In this document: piece after piece, positions 50,002-63,131 of the stretch | Position numbering within the stretch: position 1 is the stretch's first letter | Layout of the letters: the number at the start of each line of letters is the position of its first letter | Assembly: GCA_025201365.1 (NCBI GenBank) | Contig: JAIXMF010000020.1 | Coordinates: forward strand, 124,001-188,000 | From: Syncephalis plumigaleata | Taxonomy: Eukaryota > Zoopagomycota > Zoopagomycetes > Zoopagales > Piptocephalidaceae | Direction of reading: 5' to 3' | DNA length: 64,000 nt | Notes under the pieces: model-generated | Told to the model about the DNA's origin: nothing | The model's input: only the letters and a program-made list of their open reading frames with translations | Database searches by the model: none | Made by a program: the position numbers and the translations under genes

Positions 50002-51590
50002 ATGTTGCTACTAGAACTTCCCCTCGAGTTACTATTGATGGTGGTGAATGAACTGGATCTACTGGCTGTGTACCAGCTGATGCTAACATGTAAATATGCC
50101 AAAGCGGTGGTACAAAGTGGATCCAACCAGAAAGAGCGAAACTATTGGAAACGGTATTACAGAGATAAGGACGAGGAACTGGACTGGTTACGGGCGTTTT
50201 TCGGATTCCGACGAGCATCCTCGCTAGATTTCATCAAATGGTGGAAGGTATGGCATGTGCGCACGGCCATCGAGGACAGTATCGGTGAAGCTGCCTACGT
50301 TGAATATCGAACGAGGATAGAGTTTAGGCCATTCCTTTACACGGTCGACTATCATGATACGCAGCTCATGCTAATATGCAATAGAAAGACGGGACAGCTT
50401 ACGCTCGCACGATACGCTTACTATATCGATAGTGATAAACTGCTCAAGCTAAGACCGTATTTGCTCGTGAAAACACTCGAGGTACCCAAGGACAACGAGG
50501 AAGCTGAGCAATCATCCAAGAACAGCAAGGAAATTGAGCAATTACCCAAGAATAGCAGAGAAGTCGAGTGCTATAGTTTGTTCAGTAAATCGGATCATTA
50601 CATTGTAGCGCAGCCCAGTGGCAATGGACACCTTGACGCACTTTCAATTCAACGTAAAATATCCTATAGAATCCCACCGCCATTTCATTTGAATACCACA
50701 TGTAGCGATGCCACTACGACAACACCATCTGCATGGGCATTGGATGGTAGGAAACTGATTGTTGCATTCAGGACATCAAGCGTTTGGTGCTTACACAAAT
50801 CAACTTATAATGGACAATGGGGTCAACATATTTATTCGACTTATAACCTCCATCAAAACAGTGGTATCCGTCGGGTGCCATAGTCAGTAAACTAGCCGAT
50901 GGAATGATACTGCAAGCGAATTACTCCTCGATTACTAGTGTCGTCACAGATATCGATAGGGATTCACACCGTTTGATGGTGCAGCTATGGCAATCGACTA
51001 CAGAGGATGTCACTACTAGGTGTATTTACCATAAAACACTCGAACTACCAAGTGAAATGGATGACAGTAGCATAAGCTACGTACAGCTAAGAAAAGTAAA
51101 TAGCTTATGTTTCATCGCTACCGTAAGTACACACCGTCATTTACTCGTAGCGTCCATTCAAGTTACCAAACGGACCAAAGCAACTTGTCAATCAGTCGAT
51201 GGCAAACTGATTCGACCTAGCTGGCAGCTATTGCTAAGGGATTCCATTAGTACGGGTGAGCATTTGGTTAGTGGTGATCGTTTCTACATTTTCGGTGGAC
51301 GGCAAAAGCGATACAGAAGCTACGACATCGCCACGGGGAATTGCATCTACGACGTGTCCATGCACGACAGATGGTCTTGGTCGCCGCATCGACACTTGTT
51401 CTCTCGTGCTTACGCGGCCTTTGTCGAACAGTTGTCCAACAGCATACCGGCTAGTGAATTCCATCCGTACAGCTATAGTGTACCCTACAAGTATAGCGCT
51501 CATTTAAGACACTGGTTACTGGTAAGACATGATGAAACGTCGAATACACTACGTATTCAAAGCTTTCTTCCTAGTCATGTCAACACTTGA
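50002..51590 (+). CDS. F-box protein, intronless
   Basis: Probable substrate receptor of an SCF ubiquitin ligase. The ATG at 50002 is immediately followed by an F-box: LLLELPLELLLMVVNELDLLAVYQLMLTCKYAKAVV, then WKRYYRDKDEELDWLRAFFGF. The rest (about 450 residues) resembles a beta-rich, possibly propeller-like region (SDHYIVAQPSGNGHLDALS, DGRKLIVAFRTSSVWCL, DRFYIFGGRQKRYRSYDIATGNCIYDVSM). A Glu/Lys insert has a repeated EQ-KNSKE/REVE element. One base seems missing near 50872, where the frame passes from GIR to SGAIVSKLADG. No intron in 1.6 kb, unlike most neighbours. Substrate unknown. Confidence 0.7.
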
Positions 51591-52104
51591 ATATGACGAT
51601 GCCTGTCATAGTGAATACTCATTTATTCTTATGCATTTCCTCTCTAATAAACTAACTATTACTAGCCGGTGTATTCGGTACAATCAATCTTTATCTCATC
51701 TATCTTCTACAATCTGCTATTCAACAGCCCTTAATTCCCATTTTTATTTTCACCATAAGCAATAGTACTGGCAGCTAGGCCTTATCCTTCACACCAGTGC
51801 TTAACCAATTCAGGATGTTGCACTGTTCATGAGGTTACTTGGTGTAACACCATAGGTATCGTGCACATGTAGCGTATTGCATTCCAGTAAGTTAGTCCAG
51901 TAATGTAAAAACCGGATGTAGTCAAGTCGTACTTTTGTTTAGTGATACATTGCGTTATGCACTGTGCCCTATACTATTGCCATATCCTGTAAGAGCACAA
52001 TAAAGCATTGGTTACTCTCCCTTTATTGTTATTATCTTATTTCATTTCATTTCAACTTTTATTTTTTCTTTTCATAGTTTGCATTATTAACATTTATTCT
52101 CGCC
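51591..52104. other. Intergenic region
   Basis: About 510 bases between the F-box and 7TM genes. No recognisable gene; T/C-rich run just upstream of the 7TM start (52040-52080). Confidence 0.6.
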
Positions 52105-53382
52105 ATGAAATTAGCTAATCTATCATCTGAACTGCCATGCAATCCATCCAGTAACATTTACAATTGTCGTGATAGTCACCAATTCAGACTGGTGGTTATA
52201 TTCAACCTGTTGGGCGCATTCTCCGTATTCGCCACCGCTCTATCCGTCATTCTATATCGATGGCGAGGCGGTCTATTCTGCGGCATCTATCGTCGTGTCG
52301 GCAAACATTACTGGCTTCCCAATGCTATCGACTCGTTCATGGCATGTCTTGCTATGGGTGAATTGCTACGCACCATCAAGCATATAGTCGTGCTGAGTGA
52401 CTCGCCCAAACTAATGCTATTTCGCGACACGCTTAACATGACCGTTACCGTGCTCGACTGTCTTGCGGTAGCCATGTTCACCACAGGGATTATCGGACAT
52501 ATACCATTGGAATTCACTTATAGCGAATCATCGTCGTCGCTGTCGTTGCCGTCGTCGTCGTGTGACGATGCTACCGCACAACCTGGGACATGGGACAAGT
52601 TACGCATTTTCGTACCGCGTACCGCATTATTGTTCTGGATGTCTTGCGGTTTCTTCACACAAATGGTTGTTGTTAATGTCGGTATCGGTGTGTGGCTTGG
52701 CTGGACGAAAGACCACGGACTACAGCGAATGGCCTCCATTGCCGAAAAGACCGAAGCATTGTGTATGGCCGCGTCCATTCTTGCCATTCTCGTAGTGAAC
52801 ATCTACTACTGCTTCGGTTTCTATCGTATCCTGTACACGCTCGCCAGTCTAACGGGGAATTATCAGTCGCAAACCGGCATCACTAGTCAAATGAGCGCGG
52901 CACGCAGATATAGGAACATCTTTCTTACCGTGGTTATTCTATTCTCCATCTCTAGTTGTTTCGCCATATTCATCGGTATATTTAGTCAGCAAATCAATCA
53001 TAACACCATCGCCAGTATGATCGTGTCGCTACTCCAGTTCAGCATACTCTACCCGATATTCGGCCTAACCGTTCTATACAACATATGGCAAACATCACGC
53101 TTACAAATGCGTCGCAGTAACAGGAATAGACGTGATCTCTCGGATACTCGTGAGCATAATAACATTTTGACCACTACTACGACTGCTACTGCTACAACCA
53201 CCACTAATATGCAACAGACATTCTCCACTGCCACCGACAAGACTCCTACATTAGTGTGGCAAACCTTCATTGCTGGTCATGAAGGTAATGATACTGTCGA
53301 TGACAGACATGTTGTAATGCCCATCGGTAAACAACAGACCAGCGAAGAACAACAAATCGATGATAGCTTTATCGGCTATTAA
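52105..53382 (+). CDS. Seven-transmembrane (GPCR-like) protein, intronless
   Basis: 425 codons, intact, no intron. Seven hydrophobic segments: LVVIFNLLGAFSVFATALSVILY (about 30-52), DSFMACLAMGELLRTIKHIVVL (76-98), TVLDCLAVAMFTTGIIGHIPL (112-134), TALLFWMSCGFFTQMVVVNVGIGVWLG (172-198), CMAASILAILVVNIYYCFGF (214-236), IFLTVVILFSISSCFAIFIGIFS (273-296), IASMIVSLLQFSILYPIFGLTVLY (305-328). The N-terminus has NLSS and is short; the C-terminal tail (about 95 residues) is Thr-rich and hydrophilic. Topology and length fit an orphan G-protein-coupled receptor, but I see no diagnostic family motif, so the class is open. Confidence 0.65.
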   Translation: MKLANLSSELPCNPSSNIYNCRDSHQFRLVVIFNLLGAFSVFATALSVILYRWRGGLFCGIYRRVGKHYWLPNAIDSFMACLAMGELLRTIKHIVVLSDSPKLMLFRDTLNMTVTVLDCLAVAMFTTGIIGHIPLEFTYSESSSSLSLPSSSCDDATAQPGTWDKLRIFVPRTALLFWMSCGFFTQMVVVNVGIGVWLGWTKDHGLQRMASIAEKTEALCMAASILAILVVNIYYCFGFYRILYTLASLTGNYQSQTGITSQMSAARRYRNIFLTVVILFSISSCFAIFIGIFSQQINHNTIASMIVSLLQFSILYPIFGLTVLYNIWQTSRLQMRRSNRNRRDLSDTREHNNILTTTTTATATTTTNMQQTFSTATDKTPTLVWQTFIAGHEGNDTVDDRHVVMPIGKQQTSEEQQIDDSFIGY

Positions 53383-53649
53383 TAATAATATTACGTTATA
53401 CTCCCTATTCATATTAACAAATGTATCAATAATAATAATAAAATAAACGCATTACATATACATAGTAGTCTGATCGTATTATTGAATGCACAAGAATGCG
53501 CAATTGTTTATGTAAAAACATGCCAGTGTACCATTGGATGGAAAATGATATGGAAACAAGCAATAATAATGCGTGCAAACGAGTAACATCCAATAATGAA
53601 AGTAGCGAATATAGGCACAAGCAAGCAAGTAAAGGGCTGACTAGCTGGC

Positions 53650-56336
53650 TTACAACTTGTCGTAGAAACGATCAAATGGTGGGATAGCCTTTTCGAGACC
53701 CTTGCGTTCACGGACACCGGTGATGGTCTTGAACAACATACAGTTCTCGTCCTTGATGTCACCAGGCATAATCTGCCAGTGATCGAACACGGATTGAGGG
53801 AAGGCTTGACCACCGGTTTGCGAGCGGAGATCGGCGGTGAAACCAAAGGATTCCTTGACGGGCAAGTAGGCCTTCAAGTTGTACAATGGCGTACCTGGAC
53901 GTTGCTCCTCCGAGAATACGTGACCACGACGACGATTGAGTACGCTGTAGATACCGCCCATGACTTGCTCGGGACATTGGATCTCCACGAGGTAGATTGG
54001 CTCTTGAAGGGCTGGCTTGGCGGTAAGAACCGAGGCGTAGATGACACGACGGCACGTTGGCATATTTGACCGGTACCACGATGGATAGCATCAGCGTGTA
54101 GGGTGACATCCAACAAGTTGAAGCGACAACCGCGCATTGGCTCGTCACAGCAGACACCTTCCTTGCTGGCCCATTGGAGGGCGCTGGCGCAAGAGTCCTT
54201 GATTTCGTTAAGGTATTGTACAGCCTTGGTGGTGTCAACAAGCACGTTAGGGCCGTTGTTTTCTGGACCGAAACTCCAGATCTTACGGGCCTCATCGACG
54301 TTCCAGTTGTGGGTCTCGGCGAGGTAGCGGGCACGGACCTTAGGATCATCACGATCGGTGACCTTACCGGCTTCGATGTCGGCGGACAATTCGTCACCCA
54401 ATGGCATGGCCTTCATGAAGATACGGTTGTGTTTGTTGGGCGACTTGGATAGACAGGTCATGTCGGATTCAGCGGTAACGGTTTCACGATAACCGACGAC
54501 TGGGTCCATCTTCTTGAGTGGCACTTGAGCGTGATCTTCCTCGAGATCCTTTAGACAAATTTCCAAATGCAATTCACCGGCACCGGCGACGATGTGTTCA
54601 CCGGACTCGTTGGTGAAGCAGAGCACGCAAGGATCGGACTTGGAGAGACGCTTGAGACCTTCGACCAACTTGGGCAAATCGTTGGCGTTCTTGACTTCGA
54701 CGGCAACTTGCACGACAGGCGAGACGGAGAACTTCATCACCTTCATGTTGTGGGCAACCTCGGAGGTGGTGATGGTACCGGACTTGAGCAAGAACTGATC
54801 GACACCGACCAAACCGACAATGTTACCGGCTGGGCAGTCCTCGATGGCTTCGACGTAACGACCCATCATGAGAATGGTACGCTGGATGGACTTGACGGCC
54901 AAATCTTCCTTCTTGCCAGGAATGTAGTTTGGACCTTGGATACGGACCTTCAAACCGGAACGGACGGTACCGGAGAAGACACGACCGAAGGCGTAGAAAC
55001 GACCCTTATCGGAAGTGGGCACCATCTTGGAGACGTACAACATGAGTGGGGCCTTTGGATCGCAGTTCTTGATACCGATGGCGCACTCATCGTCAGCTGG
55101 ACCTTCGTACAAGGTCTCGGCACGGTACTTTTGAGCGGTAACTGGGGATGGCAAGTGAATTACCAACATTTCCAATAGAGCATCGGCAGCTGGCAAGAAC
55201 TTGCGCATAACGATCTTGAGAAGGGCCTTACCCTCGAGGTCGCGTTCTTCGGCCTTGAGTTGGATTTCAAGCTTCTCGAGCATGGTCTTGGTTTGCTCCT
55301 TCTTGAAGCCCATGATGGCTTCGAACAACTTGTAGATTGGGTCCAATACGAACATACAGAAGGCACGCTCGAGTTGATTACCATCGGCGTCGACGCTCTT
55401 GGTGGCCCACTTGCGGGTCTTTGGGTTGAAGAAGTGGTCGCCCCAGAGACGTTCCATCATCTTGTTGCGGTCAACACCGAACTTGGCGGCGTAACGCTTG
55501 GCGAATTGACGGAGGGTGAAGCCCCATCCGTGGAGACCGGAACCGAAGGCGACGGTACCGTGGTATGGGTAGACTTGACGATCGCCCAAGGATGGATCGG
55601 TGTAGGTGGAGATAATGACGTTGACGGACTCAATGGTACGCTGGAAGGATTGGTACAAGTCTTCCTTTGGCGATTGCAACTCGAGCAAGGCACGATCCAC
55701 CTTGTTGATAATGATAACTGGCTTAATACGCTCAGTGAGTGCCTGACGCAATACAGTTTCAGTCTGGACGCACACGCCTTCGACACAGTCGACGACAACG
55801 AGGGCACCATCAGTAACACGAAGGGCAGCAGTAACTTCGGACGAGAAATCAACGTGTCCCGGTGAATCGATCAAGTTGATCAAGAAGTTGGGACCTTCCG
55901 TCTTTTGCTGGATATCCTTGAGTTCGGACTCTGGCATTTCAAAGTACATGGAAATGGCAGTGGACTTGATGGTAATACAACGGTCCTGCTCGTCCTGACG
56001 AGTATCGGTGAAACGGGCTTCACCAGCCTTGGCCGAGGAAATAATACCGGCTCTTGATACCAACGAATCAGTCAAAGTAGACTTGCCATGATCGACGTGA
56101 GCAATCACAGACATGTTACGAACGTTCGTAACCTTGTCCATAAGACCACGGATCTCATCTAATAGTATATGCAAAGGGATACGGTTAGTTTACATGCATG
56201 TATATTATTACTGTATATTATTTGCTTCTATGCTACTTCTACAATCGTCATCATCATCCATCTATCTATCTAGCTATTCATGCATGTATGCATCCATCCA
56301 TCCATCCATCTACTTACCAATAGTAAAGTTCACCAT
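53650..56336 (-). CDS. EFT: Elongation factor 2
   Basis: GTPase that drives ribosomal translocation. Exon 1 is 56318-56336 (MVNFTI), exon 2 is 53650-56158. G1 AHVDHGKST, switch [13 protein letters not shown]3 [63 protein letters not shown], the diphthamide loop [16 protein letters not shown] and the C-terminal [32 protein letters not shown] end. C/G-ending codons throughout fit very high expression and create long antisense open frames. Immediately after the diphthamide loop (about 54064-54068) one base is missing; [16 protein letters not shown] continues in the next frame. As EF2 is essential, this break is almost certainly not in the living gene. Confidence 0.97.
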
Positions 56337-56762
56337 CTTGACAACTTGTTGTTATAATAAGAGTATAGTTGGGTATATAGGCGTTTCTTTGCTCTCTCAC
56401 TCTCTCTCCAAAAATACACAGCGTAAGATGGCTAATGTGTGAGGGGAAGAGGGGGGAAACGAAAGAATCGAATGGTGCGGTGGGTGGGAATTATATTAGT
56501 ATTACTGCTACCATTTACCATTACTATGACACCGATTAGTCAGGATTAGAAATGAGCAAATCGATTTGATTCAATGTCAGTTGACGTAACAACCATTATT
56601 GAAATAAGCAAACGAAGCTTGTGTTTGCTGGATGTACGTTGCGATTGTACCATCAATAACGACAAGGAGTGTAACTGAACAGATAGTTACTGCTTAATCC
56701 CGTATCTCACTCTCTTACTCTCACTTTTATCATCATCTCTTACAGTTCATTCTACATACAAC
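56337..56762. other. Divergent promoter region of EF2 and ARL2
   Basis: About 425 bases between divergent starts, with CTCTCT and GGGGAAGAGGGG runs near 56395-56460. No gene seen. Confidence 0.6.
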
Positions 56763-57522
56763 ATGGGTTTATTGACTATTCTTAGGAAACACCGACAAAA
56801 GGAAAAAGAAATGCGGTTGCTTATGCTGTAAGTCGGTTAATCTCGCGTCATCTTACATTGATACTCATCCACATGTACAATGCTGTGTAGTGGTTTAGAC
56901 AATGCAGGCAAGACAACACTGTTAAAGCGTATTAACGGTGATCCCATTGATGATATATCACCTACACTTGGATTCAATATAAAGACATTTGAACATCAAG
57001 GGTATGTATATTGTATTGTAACAGCATTAGTATCATTATTCTTACAATAAACTATATAATATTGCAAACTACTACTAGATATAAGCTGAATGTATGGGAT
57101 GTAGGTGGTCAGACATCGTTACGTTCCTACTGGCGTAATTACTTTGAACGTACGGATGGTCTTGTATGGGTGGTGGATGCAGGTGATCATGCTCGTATTG
57201 CCGATTGTAAGAAAGAATTGGATAACTTATTACAGGAAGAGGTAAGCTGAAGATATAATCTAGTATACATGTATATATATTTATATTGTTGTTGTTGTTG
57301 TTATTAGCGATTAGCAGGTGCTTCTCTGTTAGTACTGGCTAATAAACAAGATTTATCGGGTGCCATGACTGTAGCTGAAATACGTGATGCCCTTCAACTT
57401 GATGCTATCGAACACATCGTTGGCATATTGAACCATGTAGTGCTAAAACGGGAGAGCATCTACTTGATGGTCTAGACTGGCTAGTGGATGAGATTGCCAG
57501 TCGACTCTACTTATTAGATTAA
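56763..57522 (+). CDS. ARL2: ARF-like GTPase ARL2
   Basis: Small GTPase working with tubulin cofactors in microtubule biogenesis (yeast Cin4). Exons 56763-56827, 56891-57001, 57079-57241 and 57308-57522. [35 protein letters not shown] (G1), [51 protein letters not shown] (switch and G3), [14 protein letters not shown] (G4), [25 protein letters not shown] (G5 and end). One base is missing near 57411 (ATCGAACACATC for an expected extra A), just before the [10 protein letters not shown] block. Gly2 is present. Confident family; the C-terminal frame must be read through the break. Confidence 0.92.
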
Positions 57523-57644
57523 AATACAGCTGTTATATACGCGTGTACATTCATGATTGTAATAATAGTAATAGAAATGAATAATATGAAATATTCTTGA
57601 TGCATTCCTATTCATTTATTAGTGAGTATAGGACTATATCATAG

Positions 57645-57648
57645 ACAT

Positions 57649-57692
<44 letters not shown>
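57645..57692. repeat. AC/AT compound microsatellite
   Basis: A run of CA dinucleotides followed directly by AT dinucleotides in the 3' spacer between ARL2 and SEC13. Confidence 0.9.
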
Positions 57693-57760
57693 GCGTATTT
57701 ACGCAAGAAGGAAAAAGTGGCTTAATATCCTTCATTCATTCATTCATTCAATTGATCGAT

Positions 57761-59087
57761 CTACATGTTCTTCTCCTCGACTTCATTGATGCATTCCCAT
57801 TCTCCCTTGAGATTCTCTTTCCATAGTGTAATCTTATTGTCACCCGATGACACGGCTAGTACATTGCCACTAAGTGACCATGACACACGCCATACAACAT
57901 CGGGGAAGCGTTCCGCGCGTAGTGACACTTTCTGCCAGTTGGTGCCGGGTGTCTCCTGCGTCCAAATGAGCACGGACTTGTCTTGCGAGCAACTGGCAAG
58001 ATATGTCTTGGGTAGTCCGATGCTTGGTGCAAATGCTACATCGCGTACCCAATCCTGATGACCATCTAGGGTCTCTTCAAGTTCCCAAGCCTTTGAGATG
58101 TCACTAATGATGATTGTATACATATATAAATATTAATAAATATGAATGATCATTCTACTTACTTGTACTTCCATAGCTTCACTAATTATCACATCCCGCG
58201 GTAGCTAAACGTTTAACGAAATTCGTATCGGGTGACGTGGTGGCTGCTGCCACTAATGCACCTGGTGTAATGGGTGATGACCAACTAACTGCATTACAAC
58301 CGATAGCATGTGCATCAAAGCTTATAGTATCCCAAGAACCATCATCTACATACATAGATATAAATATATAGATATAGTATGAGTTGCACTATTGGTAATC
58401 ACCTTTGAATGATAGAATGGATACACGTCCATCGGATGAGGCACAGGCAAGTATAGGACCCAATTCATGAGGTGCCCAACTAACCGAGTTCACTAATCAT
58501 AGTAGTGCCATTTAGTATAAATAGACATACTCGTCACTATTGAATAAACAGACTAGCTTACCCGATGCAGTATGGAATGCATGTCCTTTATCTTATTCCA
58601 AGCTCCTCTGACTCTTTCCAGATAATAACACGACCATCATACGAGCAGGAAGCAAGAATCGTACCAAACTTGGGATGACCCCAACTTACTTGCCATACGG
58701 TCCTTCATGTCTATACCAATACGCGTTACAGCAACCAAATAGCAATAGCAATAATGAAACAACTTACCCTTTCAGTACATCAATAAGACGATGATTACCT
58801 TCAGCGTCCACGTCAAATATTCTGATGGATCGGTCAGAGGAGCAGGTAGCTAGACGCTTTCCGTAGTAGTCAAGTTGCGCATCATGCTACAAGTAGAGTA
58901 ACGATTAGCAATAGTTTATGAATAAGTGTGAGTATACGCGCACTATTCATTATTATTATTCACTAGACTACTTACGATCATATCCTCGTGTTGCGTGTCA
59001 AACGACGTTGTTGAGGCCACCTACGTCATTAGTAGACGATACAGTCAATATACTAGATACTTTGCTAGTCTTTTGTATACATACCAT
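57761..59087 (-). CDS. SEC13: SEC13, COPII/nuclear-pore WD protein
   Basis: Six-bladed WD protein of the COPII outer coat and the nuclear pore Y-complex. Exons 59085-59087 (the ATG alone), 58976-59020, 58768-58886, 58562-58710, 58403-58492, 58163-58345, 57761-58103. Blocks: [177 protein letters not shown]. Four one-base losses (near 58694, 58604, 58562 and 58184) break the frame; with one base at each, all domains join in phase. Confidence 0.93.
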
Positions 59088-59390
59088 ATTGAATGTAGTA
59101 TAGGTAGTAGGTCAAATGATAGTAGTTTGAATAGTTTAACAACAGTAAGGAAACGAAGAAGTAAGCAAGAGATAGAAAGTAAGAGGAGAGACGACAAAAA
59201 GATGTGCTAATGAAATGGAGCATGAAATGTGTGGATGTGTGTTTACTCGTCAATCCAATCCGATTTGACCAGCGCATCACACAGAAATAAACAGACAGTG
59301 TCATCATTTTCAACAACCATAACAATTTACCTTGTGTTAGATATTTTCTGTTACGTGTAAACATTTCTATACTGTTATATTACTATTACT

Positions 59391-62300
59391 ATGCAACCTC
59401 GCTCTTTATTAGGCATACTATTGACACTACTACTAGTGGAATTAGTCGCATTACTTTTATTTGCTTATGGCTTCTTTCCGCAAAAGACTTATTTGCCACC
59501 ACGTACCACACCTACTGATGATGTACCTACGTGGCCCGGTCAATCCTTACCACCTGCCTGTGAAGCACTACGCGATACAGCAGTTGAACCACCGCATAGT
59601 TATACACTATTAGACGCGTGTTTCGGTGTGACACCGCAATATGACCGTCTAGTATTCATGGTAGTTGATGCACTTCGTCAGTAAGTATGTTTGTTCCTTC
59701 ATCAATTTGTTAATAATAACGCGGATATCATGTTATAAATGTAGTGATTTCGCACTAGGACCAACATCTCGTATGACCTTTACACATCAGTAAGTGATAC
59801 TCACACTATAGTTATTAATGAATAGTTGATTGATTAATATCACTACTCAACTAATAGAAAGATTAAAGAGAAACACGGTATACCATTTATTAGTCGAGCA
59901 ACAGCACCTACCGTAACATTACCACGTATTAAAGCATTAAGTACTGGTATGTTGATGGATAAACAGCAATCATTATATTGATGTGATAATCTTACATGTA
60001 TAACAGGTATGGTTCCCAATTTCCAAGATGCTATTCTCAATATCGTTGAAAGTAATGCAAATGGTGCCACGAATAATGATAACTGGCTATTTCAGCTACA
60101 TCAACAGCGACATAAACGATTTATATTCTATGGTGATGAGACATGGTTGAATTTCGCAGAACCACTATTCAAGCGATATGAGGGTACATCCTCATTTTAC
60201 GTGGCAGTAAGTCAATCATCACTATTACTATATCACTATTAATAACAATACATGTATATATGTATATAGGATACGGTAGAGGTGGATACGAATGTGACAC
60301 GTCACGTTGAACCTGAATTAGCCAAAAGTGATTGGGATATCATGATACTACACTATTTGGGACTTGATCATATTGGACATTCAGCAGGGCCTAAAAGGTA
60401 ACTACTAGCATCATTGTACTCCTATTATTAACCATGCTAATACGCATATAATATCTATATAGTCCATTAATGGGACCGAAACAACGCGAGATGGATGATG
60501 TAGTACGTGTGTTATATGAACGAACACGTATAATAGATCAACAACGAATGGCCACCGATCCTAGTGCACGACCCACATTGATTATACTATGCGGTGATCA
60601 TGGTATGAATGATGTACGTATCTTCTATCTATAAGCATAATATTGATAGAGATACTAGATTACTAACTGTATACATACATAAAATGATAGATTGGTGGAC
60701 ATGGTGGTTCTTCACCTGGAGAAACATCACCCGTAAGTAATTCATGTATAATGTATGAATACTCAAGTATTGACCACCATTGTTAATGAACAGGCATTGA
60801 TATTCTTGAGTCCATCTATGGAAGTATCACATACCACGATACAATACGCACTATTAATCAGATTGATGTGGTTCCTACCATTTCATTATTATTCGGTGTA
60901 CCATGTCCACGTAATAGTTTGGGTAATCTAATACCTGAACTATTTGAATCACTTTCACGTAAGTAATAACCATGATAGTTACTATTATTAGTCTATTCAC
61001 TTGTATACTACTATTCCTATGAAAGCATTGGAGAAGATTCGTGCATTACAGTTGAACGCGTATCAAATACGAAGCATGTTTGTATCATTGTGGCATGGAT
61101 GGAACACGCGTTGTCTCGATGATCATGACATGACTACGGTGGATTGTGACGCGGATATGAACGAAGCAGCCGATGAACTTGTTTGTATGTATGAACAAGC
61201 AGTTTATTATCATGCCCTAGCAATGAATGAACCATCTACGAAATACATAGAGAGGGCAGCACATCTCTATCAGAAAGTAAGTGAATATGCCTATACAATA
61301 ATAGTTGATGTACTAATCTATTCTATGCAGTTTTCGGAAAAAGGTGCTCAACAACTTACACAGGACTTCAGCAGTTACGGATTAACATCAATGTTCACTG
61401 CAATGATTATGATGGCTATTTGCACATTGACAGGCATTTCGCTATTTAATACTGTTGTACATTCAGTATCATCATCAACGACACTGCTATTTGTACGGAG
61501 ACACGACATGGTTCTCGTTAGAATAGAGATACTACTCATCATTCTCTATGCTATTGGACTATTCTCTAGTAGTTACATAGAGGAGGAGCATCAAATGTGG
61601 TATTTTATTATACAAACATTATGGCTAAGTCAAGTGATAGTAGGGTAAGCAGTATATAGCACAATGTATTGATAATCTACATTATTGTTACTAATGTACA
61701 CTTAGCTGCTCATCAATGCAACGAGTTCGACAACAACCGCTATTCATTTATCCATTACTTCAAATGATATTAATGCGCTTATTACGAGTGTGGAATCAAA
61801 CAGGTAATAATGATGTATAGTGCTACTATAATGGCTACTAACAAATATACAAAATAATAGGACAGAAATATGCTGATCAGCTGGATATTCGATTCTACTT
61901 GAATACCACATATACAGATACTCGTCGTGTATTGATGTATACTGGTGTGATACTCGTATGTTTATGGGGGTTATACGTTGCACTAGTGGCTTATCGTCAT
62001 AGATCATTATTGATACGGAAAGTAATCACAATGCTAGCAACAATCATCACGAGTGGTACCATTATTCTATACAAGCTAGCCTATGAAATAGAAGCTACAC
62101 CGGATATGACGACAACATCGATGGTGCATGACATTGTCCACTACATCGATAAACTCCATCTGGCACGAATAGCCTATGGTGGTGTTGCTATTCTACTAGT
62201 AGCAGGTGCATCCTATACATCAGTTGACCATTCTAGCTACGTTAAACAACAGCGTACACATCGAATTCATTTATGTTTAGTGGCCATCACATTACTACTA

Positions 62301-63032
62301 CTCCTACTTGCTCGTATGCATAATTTATTTGTATTTGTGTTGTTTGGTGGTCAGCTTTACTTGCTCATTAAGCATACACAGCAACTACGAGCGATTGCGA
62401 AACAATCCGCTGATGAGACGTATAACGAGCATAGTATCACTATGCAGGTAGCAAAACTAAGTATACTTACATTAGCGTTGCAACATGCAGCATTCTTTGT
62501 TCTTGGTAATAGCAATGCTTTATCGTCAGTCGAATTGAATAACGCGTATATTGGTCTGACCTCTTTCATCCCAGCCATCGTTGGATTACTTGCTTTTATT
62601 TGCAACTGGTCAGGTCCTATATGGTGGATGGTGGCCAGCATGCTAGCACTAAGCTATTTAATCGAATCAGACACAAGTGTCGCTACTGCTAATCAACAGT
62701 CATTGTCATCCACTAATATATTCAATGGTGATGATATCAATGAGCAGTATAGTGAAGAGAAATCCCAGTTGACGAAACACCTAAACAATTCACCTAGATC
62801 GAGTTGTACACCAATCAATAACTGGACTAGATCGATTATCATTCTACTATGGATAAACAAGCTGTTCTTCTCGATCAGTCTTCTTTGTTTATCCATTGCC
62901 GTGACAATACTACGCTACCATTTATTTATCTGGACGGTATTCTCGCCAAAGTATTTGTATCAAGCATTCTGGATGGGATTCCATCTAGTAATGACAAGTG
63001 CCTGGTTAGTATGTCTCGCTCAATCGCGGTAA
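59391..63032 (+). CDS. LAS21: GPI ethanolamine phosphate transferase 2 (LAS21/PIG-G)
   Basis: Adds ethanolamine phosphate to the second mannose of GPI anchors in the ER. Exons 59391-59680, 59745-59789, 59858-59946, 60007-60206, 60270-60397, 60463-60613, 60691-60732, 60794-60958, 61026-61276, 61331-61644, 61706-61803, 61861-63032. N-terminal helix; alkaline-phosphatase-like luminal domain with LVFMVVDALRHDFAL, PTVTLPRIKALSTGMVPNF, FYGDETWLNF, DWDIMILHYLGLDHIGHSAGPKSPLMGPKQREMD, LCGDHGMND, GGHGGSSPGETSPA, IDVVPTISLLFGVPCPRNSLG; multi-helix C-terminus with LQHAAFFVLGNSNALSSVELNNAYIGL. One base is missing between about 60830 and 60868. Confidence 0.94.
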
Positions 63033-63131
63033 TTAACCAATCCATGCAACATAAACACAATAAATAAATGATATCATGACATAATAATGCATTTATTAAA
63101 CATAAACAAATCAATTGCAACAAGACAATGC

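Noticed and set aside
53496-53687. Possible further CANW-family member
   Set aside because: Only a loose HWMEND resemblance and a GCGCAATTG word; cysteine spacing and flanks do not match.
54567-55865. Long antisense open frames of about 200 codons over EF2
   Set aside because: They mirror the strongly biased C/G-ending codons of EF2 on the other strand and have no own features.
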